Shown piece by piece: positions 1-9,600 of a DNA stretch of 64,000 bases. Source of the DNA: Argyresthia goedartella (lineage: Eukaryota; Arthropoda; Insecta; Lepidoptera; Argyresthiidae); assembly GCA_949825045.1 (NCBI GenBank), contig OX463832.1, positions 22,004,552-22,068,551 of the forward strand, given 5' to 3'. Position numbers and translations under genes: made by a program. Within the stretch, counting starts at the first letter, position 1. Each line of letters opens with the position of its first letter. The notes beneath the pieces are model-generated. The model worked only from the letters and a program-made list of their open reading frames with translations, made no database searches and was not told where the DNA came from.

Positions 1-350
1 AGGAAGGATTAAATTAAAACAAAATACGTCTTAATCACATCGTTTACTTATTTAATCGCAAGCTACAAATGTAGGTATAAGTTATTTATCGTCCACGTAA
101 AAAAAATACAAAAAAATCATCACTAATACATTTAAAAAAATACATTTACTAAATTAAATTACATACACACGGTATATGTTACACAACTACAATACAACTA
201 TCATTTATTACGATATGCCAAAACCATTTTATTCTTTAGTGAAATGAATTGGAATATGCATGCATGCTTTCAATTACAAGTACAGTATTAGTAGCAACCT
301 TAGTATGAACAATCGTTTTAATGAAGAGTTTCAAGATAGTTGTCACACTC
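1..350. other. AT-rich sequence, no gene seen
   Basis: No open frame here looks coding and no splice-bounded exon was found. The stretch is AT-rich single-copy or decayed sequence leading up to the foldback element that starts at 351. Confidence 0.5.
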
Positions 351-395
351 AGCGCCGGTGTATACTTAACTATACACCGAGGTACGTCTTTTCCC

Positions 396-977
396 AGGCC
401 GGTGTATCTTTAGTGATACACCCACCTTATTTTCACGGGCCGGTGTATCTTTAATGATAAACCCACCTTATGTTCACGAGCCGGTGTATCTTTAATGAAT
501 TTAATGATACCCCCCTTATGTTCACGGGCCGGTGTATCTTTAATGATACACCCACCTTATGTTCACGAGCCGGTGTATCTATAATGATACACCCACGTTA
601 TGTTCACGGGCCGATGTATCTTTAATGATACACCCACCTTATGTTCACGGGCTATGTATCTTTAATTATACACCCACCTTATGTTCACGGGCCGGTGTAT
701 CTTTAATGATACACCCACCTTATGTTCACGGGCCGATGTATCTTTAATGATACACCCACCTTATGTTCACGGGCCAATGTATTTTTAACGATACACCCAC
801 CTTATGTTCACGGGTCAATGTATCTTTAATGATACACCCAGTTCACGGGTCGATGTATCTTTAATGATACACCCACCCTAAGTTCACGGGCCGATGTATC
901 TTTAATGATACACCCACCTTATGTTCACGGGCCAATGTATCTTTAATGATACACCCAGTTCACGGGTCGATGTATCT
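396..977. repeat. 41-bp minisatellite, about 14 copies
   Basis: The unit reads roughly CACGGGCCGGTGTATC, TTTAATGATACACC, CACCTTATGTT. Every unit contains a perfect 8-bp stem, GGTGTATC and GATACACC, around a 6-bp loop TTTAAT, so each unit can form a hairpin and each loop carries a TTAA. Copies are imperfect, and some lack the CACCTTATGTT part. One further partial unit lies at 3557-3592, on the other side of the inserted piggyBac element, showing that a single array was split. Confidence 0.85.
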
Positions 978-981
978 TTAA

Positions 982-3552
982 CCCATATATGCCCAAGGGG
1001 TCGTTTTCGACCCCAAACTACCGACCCAAATCAGTCGACAAGAACTACGAGATGTGATGTTTTATTTTCAATATACCTTCACAAATAAAGAGTCTAATAG
1101 AAGACCTACCGTAAATCGACGTCATATGTATTCTGTGTAGTTACCTGAACGGCAGACTGTGGTGCTAAAATATCATTATCTTTTTTCGAGTCAAGATTGC
1201 CGTTTTGCGTTCGAAATATGTAAGTACTGAATTATTCTATGACAAGTTGTCCTTTTACTCCACATTACTTTTTACCTGAGTTATACATCCATAGATTGCA
1301 ATAGTTTTTGTCCACCTAGTTTAGTCATCTCTTATATTTTTCGAAGGGTTTGTCTTACTGGGTCGATAACGACCCTTTGGGAATATGTACTACCCAGTTA
1401 CACTAGTAATATGATTTTGCAGGAGTCGGCGTACGTTAACCACAAATGAAATAATTGACTACTTGGAGGACTTGCAACATGAACAAGACGTACAAGCAGT
1501 GGATATCTTCATGGATCCTCCATGTGATGGTCACATATCTGATGGAGATTCCGGTGACGAAGATAATCAAGGCGTTGAAAACTTGAATCGTCATCAGTTG
1601 CTAGCCTCGTCTGAAATGGTGATTCATCGTGTTCAAGATGATCGGATTGATGATCTAAATGTGGCTGACGATTCTGATATGCCAAGTACTTCTGAACTTC
1701 TGCACAAGCTGGGAGTACAGCAACTTCCTCGAGGACTCGAAACGTAAAAGATTCTTCCGAGAATACCGTCACCAGACTTCGTCCAACAGTACACCCTCGG
1801 AGGTGGCTGAAACGTGACTTACAAGTCCATGTGGATGATTGGGCAGCACCACCACCAAGATCTGTATTGACTTTATCTGACAAAAGCGAGCCAATAGAAT
1901 TTTTCGAACTATTTTTTTCTGAAGAAATAATTCATCACATAGTCCGACAGTCTGTACTTTACGCTGTCAGTAAAGATCCTAATACAAATTTTTGCCTTTC
2001 TTCGGACGAAATTAAATGTTTCCTTGGTATATTGATACTCAGTGGATATGTACCTTTGCCAAGACGTCGAATGTATTGGGAAATCCAAGACGAAACACAT
2101 AACATTTTAGTCTCGAATTCTATGAGAAGAAACCGTTTTGAGGAGATTCTTCGATTTCTTCATGTAGCTGATAATGACGATCTTCAGCCTGGGGACAAAA
2201 TGGCCAAAATACGTCCTTTGTGTGACATGATGAATGAGAAATTTCTGATATATGCACCAATTGAGAAAAATTTCAGTGTAGATGAATCTATGATACCGTA
2301 CTATGGACGGCATAGTTGCAAGCAACATATCCATGGAAAACCGATACGATTTGGCTTCAAGGCATGGGTGGCGGCTACCCGTTTAGGATATTGTTTGAAA
2401 GCTGATTTATACAGAGGTCGCTCAGAAAGACGTGAAATTGGGCTTGGTGAACACGTCGTCACCAAATTGACTGAATCAGTGAGAAATATTTATCCGGATA
2501 ATACATTCTCGATATATTGCGATAACTTCTTCACGTCTCCGTCGTTGCTTACCAATCTGCAAGGCTTACGTAAAAATTACTGGCACAGTTAGACAGAACC
2601 GTGTTGACAAATGTCCTCTCAAAGATGTAAAGGCGTTCAAAAAGGAACCCAGAGGCTTCTACGATTTCAGACTGGACACTAATGACAATATCTGCGCAGT
2701 ACGTTGGAATGACAACAACGTTGTGACTTTGTTGTCAAATGAGTTTGGTGTCCAACCTCTACAGAAAGCCAGTCGCTATTCAACTGCGATGAGAAGACGC
2801 ATTGACATCGATCAGCCAAATGTTATATTTCAATATAATCGGTTCATGGGTGGAGTAGATCGACTTGATGCTAATGTTAGTGTATATCGTATAGCCATCG
2901 GAGGTAAGAAATGGTACATACCAATTCTAATGTGGATAATCGACGTAGCTGTGAACAATGCAGCATTATTAGCTCGATCTATGGGTACTAATGTTGACAC
3001 ATTAGCATTCAGACGATCAATAGCAAAGTCACTTCTACTGAAATATGGCATACCAAAAGAACATACCGGACCAAAGCAACGTCCATCGCTCACCTTACCA
3101 GTTGCAGTGAGGCAACATGAGGCTCAGCATATCATTCTTACGGGTCAATTAAGAAGACGATGCGCAGTGTGTCACAATAAAACTGTGAAAATGTGTCGAA
3201 AATGTGGTGTCAATTTGCATGACAAATGCTTTGGCGCTTTCCATGATTAGATGTTTGTTTGATTTGTTTTCCTAGCTTTTGATCCCTTCCTTCCTTTTGT
3301 ATGTAGAGATTAGTTAAAAAGAAATAAATACGTTCAGAATTTATTTTCCGTGTTTTATTAAACTTGTCGAGTTTTCATACATCTATGGTATCATATGTGC
3401 CCAAGGGGTCGTTATCGACCCACCTGAAAAAAATTACTTTCAGTGCTAAAAATTCAAAATTTTCACCATGGGCCTTATTAATGATCCACCAACATCTACA
3501 TATCAAAAAATCATTAAAATCGGTGATCTCAAAAGTTACGGGCATATATGGG
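982..3552 (+). mobile_element. piggyBac-family DNA transposon, 2,571 bp
   Basis: Perfect 13-bp terminal inverted repeats, CCCATATATGCCC at 982-994 and its reverse complement at 3540-3552, are flanked by TTAA at 978-981 and 3553-3556. This is the target-site duplication typical of piggyBac. Subterminal copies of a palindromic motif (GCCCAAGGGGTCG followed by CGACCC) occur at 991-1014 and 3399-3421, with an inverted copy at 1360-1381. The transposase frame inside is broken twice. The precise ends suggest a fairly young insertion that can no longer make its own transposase. Confidence 0.95.
1423..3250 (+). pseudogene. piggyBac transposase, frameshifted
   Basis: This is a DDE-type transposase related to the PGBD group, read in three frame segments: about 1423-1740 (acidic N-terminus), about 1740-2565, and about 2565-3250. 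Frameshifts fall near 1720-1747 and 2560-2575. The three catalytic aspartates of the family are visible in context: VDESMIPYYG (near 2280), YCDNFFTS (near 2517) and GGVDRLD (near 2852). A C-terminal cysteine-rich domain (CAVC, CRKCG, HDKC) ends at the stop codon, matching the usual piggyBac C-terminal zinc-binding domain. No in-frame ATG was seen before 1463, but a splice acceptor (TTTTGCAG) ends at 1422, so the first exon may lie upstream. A polyadenylation signal AATAAA lies at 3323-3328. Confidence 0.9.
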
Positions 3553-3782
3553 TTAATGATACACCCACCTTATGTTCACGGGCCGGTGTATAGTTGAGTA
3601 TAGACAGTTTCATACATTTTATAGGACGATTTGATGGGCTGGCCCTGGAGAATACGCCAATATTTCTGGGTTGGAAATATGCTCAGAAATTAAAAAGTTA
3701 TAATGAAAAATCAAAATTTACATTAATACGCCGGCCTGGGAAAATACATACCTCGGTGTAGAGTTAAGTATACAGCGGCGCT

Positions 3783-4086
3783 AAGTATATTAAAAAATAC
3801 AAAGCTTCCATATAGCTCGCTAGAGAGCATTTGGTGTTGTGACTTGTGACAATCCATATATCAACCCCGCGGTCCGGAATTATGAGAAGATGTGTTAGCG
3901 CGAGCTTGGGACTGACAAGATTCAACAGTACAAATATGAAATCTCACAAGTTCTTGTACTGTGTGTGGAAGTACACCAAATTCTTCAAGGTCATCTTGCG
4001 AGCTGCTTTGATAATTGGGCTGTCGTTAAAGTCTCACTAGATAGTAGTAACATTAACAGAGTTACTTTCAGCTTCACATGAATGCC
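3783..4086. other. No supported gene
   Basis: A 64-codon frame at 3846-4040 exists, but it has no recognisable domain, no splice support and no relatives that I can name. I treat the stretch as non-coding. Confidence 0.4.
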
Positions 4087-4490
4087 TTCAGGTTCATTTG
4101 GAAAACTGTGCCATTTTACCTACTGTGTCAATTTACCTACTGTGTCTACCGGACAATTGGACAATGGTCCCATTGGGACACTATCCCATTTGGACAACTT
4201 CCCATCGACGAAATAACATTGTAATATGCCGAAGGCAAATTGACACTCCTTTATGTTTTTAGTATTTTTTGTTCTTCTTACATGTTCAACCTAACACGAA
4301 GGATAAAGGGGGCTTCGCTTCGCTCACCCCCTGTACCCTTCACCTAAGCTACCGCAGTTTTTTGTCCTGAATACACCGCTTTTCCGCTTTTTACACCGCC
4401 TTTTTGACATTGGTGAATTGGGAAATAGAATTGGTGGGGTTGGTCATTTGGGAAGTTGTCTTATTGGGAAAGTTGTCCAAATGAACCTGA
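4087..4490. mobile_element. MITE with shared AAGG-rich core (type c ends)
   Basis: Inverted ends TTCAGGTTCATTTGG (4087-4101) and CCAAATGAACCTGA (4477-4490) bound about 400 bp. The interior (about 4263-4360) carries a module starting TTCTTACATGTTCAACCTA and running through an interrupted palindrome (GGGGGCTTCG, CGCTCACCCCC) to CTTCACCTAAGCTACCGCAG. The same module recurs inside MITEs with quite different ends elsewhere in this window. Confidence 0.6.
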
Positions 4491-4619
4491 CAGAATAAAT
4501 GCACTGAAAATAGCTTATTTCTATATTTTCCTAGTTCAATCAACTTCTACTGTATCAGAATACAGTTCTAGACTGGAAAGGGGTTTGCAAAGTCAATTTC
4601 GCCAGGGATCACTTTATTC

Positions 4620-4885
4620 ACACTGCTGTAGTTCCACAATGTCAACTCTAGTTCCACAGCGTAAACTCTAGTCCTAGTGTTAACCCTAGTTCCAAAGTGT
4701 AAACTCTAGTCCTAGTGTTAACCCTAGTTCCACAATATTAACTCTAGTCCCACAATGTCAACTCTAGTTCCACAGTGATAACTCAAGTTCCACAGTTTAA
4801 ACACTAGTTCCACGTGTTAACTCTATTTCTACACTGTTAATTCTAATTCCACAATATCCACTCTAGTATATAGTTGACATTAGTA
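4620..4885. repeat. Decayed ~20-bp minisatellite (CTCTAGTTCCACAATGT-like)
   Basis: About a dozen loose copies of a unit close to AACTCTAGTTCCACAATGTC are seen. Further isolated copies occur at 5165-5225 and 5690-5825, so one old array probably spanned 4.6-5.8 kb before MITEs and deletions broke it up. Confidence 0.7.
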
Positions 4886-4914
4886 CTAAAGTCTTCGTTC
4901 GAATCCAGAGCTCC

Positions 4915-5164
4915 CTATAGTCAAGACAAGTAAGTATTTAAAAGACCGTAAACAATAAAATGTATGATTAACACTTGTCGGAATTTCTAAGGCATCAAAA
5001 CTAGATAGATTCATTTTTCAAAGATAAGTTTAGTTTTGTTAGTAGCCTGCGGAATCTTATAGATTCATTTTTCAAAGATAAGTTTAGTTTTGTTAGTAGC
5101 GTGCGGAATCTTTACTGTCAACTTTGTTTACAATCTTTTAAATATCTACATGTCTTGACTATAG
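4915..5164. mobile_element. MITE with 41-bp terminal inverted repeats
   Basis: Inverted arms at 4915-4955 (starting CTATAGTCAAGACAAGTAAG) and 5124-5164 are nearly exact reverse complements. The interior holds a direct repeat of about 52 bp (copies starting near 5006 and 5058, TAGATTCATTTTTCAAAG). The element sits inside the decayed minisatellite. No transposase is visible. Confidence 0.75.
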
Positions 5165-5838
5165 TTCACCAGTGAGTTAGTTCCACAGTCCGCACTCTAG
5201 ATCCAGAGTTCACATTAGTTTTTCTATGGTCTCATATTTAATTCGTCGGACTTGTTTGACAACTGAAAATGCACAAATATTGCTAGAACTTTCTCACATC
5301 GAAGACCATTAAATACTCAGATTCTTAAGCAAACCTCAAACTTTTTGCATATGTAGATGGATGCTCCTACCATGCATTATTTCTATACCAAATTTTCTAA
5401 ATAAACTCAAAAATTAAACATAAAGTGAAATGAATGGACTGATGATTCGGTGTGTTTGCTGGAAATTCGCTGGTGCTACCTACAGCACAATAATTTCAGT
5501 TTAATGACAAGTTACAACGCTGCGCTTTCTGCTAAGAAAACCTTCAGGGACCCCGCAAATCCGCGTTTGCTGCCAGCTTAATTTATTTCTATTTATTTAA
5601 CAAATCAAGGGTGTTTTTCGATATTTACCCCCATTATTATTACATTTTTGTTGAGTATCACTCTAGTGGTAAATTTAATATAAGACCATAGTGCCCAGTG
5701 AACCCTCCAGTCGCACGCAGTTCATCGAAGGTAAGTTTACTCGAGAGGTAGTACCACAGTACTCCCTTTAGTTCCACAACATTCACTCTGGTTCCACACT
5801 CTTCACTTTAGTTCCACACATCACACAAAGAAGATTGG
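5165..5838. other. Non-coding, 3' flank of the zinc-finger gene
   Basis: The stretch is AT-rich with scattered minisatellite copies. On the minus strand a polyadenylation-like AATAAA (plus-strand TTTATT near 5584-5589) lies about 460 bp past the zinc-finger stop codon and could end that transcript. This is only a guess. Confidence 0.35.
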
Positions 5839-5950
5839 CTACATCAGCCACACCCCACGAGCCAGGTTTCCTCGCCTCTGAGCCATCTCTCTCGTCCATG
5901 CATGCATCTCTCTCGCACCCACGCGCCGCTGCACCCTCCAGGCGACGAAC
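5838..5950 (-). repeat. Dispersed repeat also found at about 47130-47235
   Basis: The string GCATCTCTCTCGCACCCA, followed by GCGCCGCTGCACCCTCCAGG, is nearly repeated at 47147-47190. There it is adjacent to a Jockey-like LINE tail on the minus strand. This copy may be LINE-derived. It overlaps the likely 3' untranslated region of the zinc-finger gene. Confidence 0.45.
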
Positions 5951-6046
5951 AATATTGGCGTTAAGTGTACAAAGTTGTTAAAGCGGCCTCCGTGACCGGA
6001 TTCGGTCGGGCACACTCCATAATGTTTCCCCCGAGTTGGCTGGTGT

Positions 6047-6154
6047 TCACTGAAGCCGCACACTCCACGTTTCCTCTCCCGTGTCCGCGAGTATGTACTC
6101 TCGGTCGTCCTGCAGCACTACTAGCTCGGCTTCCTCCATCGACGAGCCCTCCGC
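6047..6154 (-). CDS. Zinc-finger gene, exon 12 (stop codon)
   Basis: 35 codons plus [23 protein letters not shown], then [15 protein letters not shown]. Acceptor TTGTTGCAG. The acidic composition continues from exon 11. Confidence 0.87.
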   Translation of the reverse strand, partial: AEGSSMEEAELVVLQDDREYILADTGEETWSVRLQ

Positions 6155-6627
6155 CTGCAACAAACAACATACATACAATACATAGCGTCACGCCTTTTAT
6201 TATACGGTGTGGCAGAGGCACAATAGAGAAGCTGAAGACGCTTCTATATTGTGCCTACCCAAAAAAAAAGAAAGGCTCATCAGGTCGGCCTCCATCTCCT
6301 TTTATACTTATCCGAAAAAAGAGAAGATGATTGAGGCATAGCTCTGACCCTTACTAACGGCTCAGTGACAACGAACCGGCGACAACTGTCGACTTTAGTT
6401 TTTTTTTCCAGCGTTTCATTGGTTTATAACTAATTGATATTAACCTTGATTATTATCAATAATCTTTATAATGAATTTGTACCATTAAAAACTTAAAGAA
6501 ATGATCTCCAAACGTCAAGTGTGCGTGTATGTGTGTGCGCGCGTGTGTGTGTGTGTGTGTGTGTGTGCGTGTGTGCGTGTGTATGGCTGTGTGTGAGCGC
6601 GAGGTTAGGTGTCCGTGTGTGGATGTA

Positions 6628-6666
<39 letters not shown>

Positions 6667-9600
6667 TGCGTGTGTGTGTATGTGTGGTGCGTGTGTGTAT
6701 GTGTGGTGCGTGTATGTATGTGTGGTGCGTGTGTGTGTGTGTGGTGCATGTGTGTGTGTGTGGTGCATGTGTGTGTGTGTGTGTGCGTGTGTGTGTCTGT
6801 GTGTGTGTGTGTGTGTGAGGGTGTGTGTGTGTGTGTGTGTGGTGCGCGTGTATGTGGTGCGTGTGTGTGTGTGGTGCGTGTGTGTGGTGGTGCGTGTTTG
6901 TGTGTAGTGCGTGTGTGGTGCGTGTGCGCTCACCTCCTCAATGATGACGGTCTCGAGCATCTCCCCCGGCCCCGCCTCTGCCAGCTCCCCCTCCTCCTCC
7001 CCCTGCCCCTGCTCCTCCACGGCGAGCTGCTGCTTGCGGTTGTGCTCGTCTATCATGCCGATCAGCTCCTGCAACATACAACATTTATATACAGGCACAT
7101 ACAACACACTAAGCACTGGGGCGCTGGCCCCGCGCGGAAACCGGCGCCTAAAGCGATGCGACTTGCTATTGGAAGCCCCACGCGCATGTGCTCAAGCGCT
7201 GGAGGTTGGATCGGCAGCCCGCAGCTGATTCCGTTGCTAGTGGTGTAAAATTCTTATTTCATCGATTACAAAATGATTCACTCGAGTTTGATCGACCGAA
7301 ATCGATTCTAGATTGACAGCACTATTAATGAGCAACAAAATATCTACGGCTATAGACAAAAATAACTATGAATTGAAAAAACCCCCCGACACATAACTTT
7401 AGAACTACTGGGCCGATTTTAATAAAACATTTTTTTTTTTTTTTTTTTATTTACGATCAGTTCTTAAACTATGAGCAAATTTGTTGAGCTGGGCGTCGTT
7501 TTAGAGGTCCTTTCCAATGAAAAGACCTCTTTTCTTAAAAGTGGCCCTCATCGGCATAGGTCAGATATAGCAGCTCTCTTGAGCCTTTTTTGTTGGTTAG
7601 GCTGAGTCAATAGTGTTGCCAAGGGATTTGGATGCTTTTGCAATCTGGTCTGGTACTTGAGAGCCCATGACCTCATTTCTTGCTCTATTGTGTTGATCTT
7701 GAGTATGTCAAATAGTTCTGTGTTTCTTAGAAACCATGGTGCATTGGTAATAGTTATAGCCTTTAGGATAGAGTTCCGTTGGCGTTGCAGAATGTTGATA
7801 TTTGAGGTCTTTGCTGCGCCCCACAGTTGTATTCCATAAGTCCATATAGGTTTTATGATTGCGTCATATATCAGTAGTTTGTTGTCAACAGACAGTGCTG
7901 AGTTTCTACCCATGAGCCAGTATAGGTTTCGGTATTTAATTCTGATTTGATCTCTTTTTGCCTCGATGTGTTTTCTCCAGGTAAGTCGCCGGTCTAGGTG
8001 AATCCCGAGATATTTAACCGTGTCTTTATGAGGTAAGGCGTGTTCACCAAGCTTTACTGATGGGCAATCTCCAGGGCGTAGTGCAAAGGTGACATGAACT
8101 GATTTGGTCACGCTTGCTCGGACACGCCATTTTTTAAGCCAGCTGTCAATAGCATTAAGACCCTGTTGCAACAACTCTGAGGCCTTTAAAGGGCTTTTGT
8201 GACTAGCCAAGATGACTGTATCATCGGCGTAAAATTTAATAAAACATAATAAAAGAACCATCGCAGGGGGCATACTATTTACAGAAAACCGCATTAAATT
8301 GACCGCTAGGGTGCAACAGACAAAAATGCATGGCCTCAATGCCCCAAGCTCCAAGATAATGATAATGATAATAATAATTACCTTGGACACCTTGGACAAA
8401 TACCTTGGACACTATTGACACACATTGATCTAGCCCCAAACTAGGATTTCCTGTATCTTGGGTACTAGACAACGATACACATACTTATATAGATAAATAT
8501 TATACTTTGATAGATAAACAACCATGACTAGGGTACAAACATCAGTTCTCGTCAAACAAATATTTGCCCCCACTGCGACTCGAACCCGGGACTCTTGGCT
8601 TCGTACGCAGGGTCACTGCCGACTCGGCCATTGGGGTCGCAATTAACGTAGCTTTTACGAATACAATGAAGTAATTTGATAGTCGGGTAATAAAATTAAA
8701 TGTACAAATGTGCTATGTGAGGTGACCAAGAAACCAATGTTTATGGTCATGCTCACTAAAATGTCTTTGCTTGCAGCGGCTCTGTGTCGCGGGTTGCTCC
8801 CCTCCCTCAAATATGGCGAGGGGGGTGATGGCTGGTGCACAAGTCATACTCGTGAGCGGGTGCTGCTTGGGGGGGACTGGTCCAGTTTGGTTTCTCATAA
8901 GTTATGTTCATGACAGCTTTTATTTGTTGTTATTTATTTCATTTGTAAAATTGTTTTTTGAGACATCTTGTTGGCACTTATAGATACGATGTTGTAATAT
9001 TGTCATTAGATTAGATTATTTTTATATTGTACATTGTGGCATAAAACAAATGCCGAAAATTGAAATCATGACATCCCCATAGAGTTTCTTGGTGCTATCT
9101 TCTCTGACCGGCGTATTGCCGAAGCGCTGGTAGAGTTCCTTTCCTTTTCTTGTGCGAGATTCAGCCATGAATCACCACTTTAAAGGGAAATTTCCTTTTT
9201 CAAACTCAAACCATAATCAGTTGTTACTCATTAGTTTATTTGAACATATTTATATTTTATTTTTCTCCATGTTCAATGTTCCACATGTTCCACTTGTAAA
9301 AGTGGCTTATTTTTGCCTACTTACAATAAATTATGTAAGTTTAAGGTTGATCAATCTAACTCAACACAGAACACTCTGTTGATAATTTTGCTATGATGTA
9401 TTCCTGCTTATTATTTTTTTATAATTAATACTGTATTAATTGTATAAGTTAAACACGTCCACTTTTAAAAAGAGACCTAAAAAACAATCTGTGGTAGTTT
9501 CTATGTCGTTTGCTAAGCATAAAACTTATGAAAATATCTACAGTAATATTGAAAATTTGATTTGATTCGAGTCACGCATTTTGACATTATGACGCGACAG

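Larger units (their letters stand above)
351..3782. mobile_element. Foldback/MITE-like element with minisatellite core, split by piggyBac
   Basis: Two 57-bp arms in opposite orientation (351-407 and 3726-3782) match with only a few mismatches. Both begin AGCGCCG inward from the outer edge, and each arm itself holds a short palindrome (CGGTGTATA and TATACACCG around a 6-bp loop). Between the arms lies a 41-bp minisatellite and about 130 bp of unique sequence (3600-3725). Without the inserted piggyBac the element would be about 0.86 kb. No coding capacity of its own is visible, so it would be non-autonomous. No clear target-site duplication was seen at its ends, and its superfamily is unknown to me. 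Confidence 0.7.

Noticed and set aside
3846..4040. Small protein of 64 codons
   Set aside because: No domain, no similarity that I can name, and no splice or polyadenylation context linking it to a gene.
5839..6330. Genes on either strand around the last zinc-finger exon
   Set aside because: These open frames overlap exon 12 in other frames or lie in repeat-like sequence. Only the spliced minus-strand frame is consistent with the rest of the gene.
6456..7248. Long open frames on both strands across the GT run
   Set aside because: They are forced by the simple repeat, which lacks stop codons in several frames. Only the segment 6934-7068 (minus) is a real exon with splice sites.
8281..8399. 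Start of the Jockey reverse transcriptase frame upstream of FYADD
   Set aside because: The frame before about 8237 belongs to SINE and other repeat sequence joined at the duplication breakpoint, and it recurs without the polymerase in unit 2.
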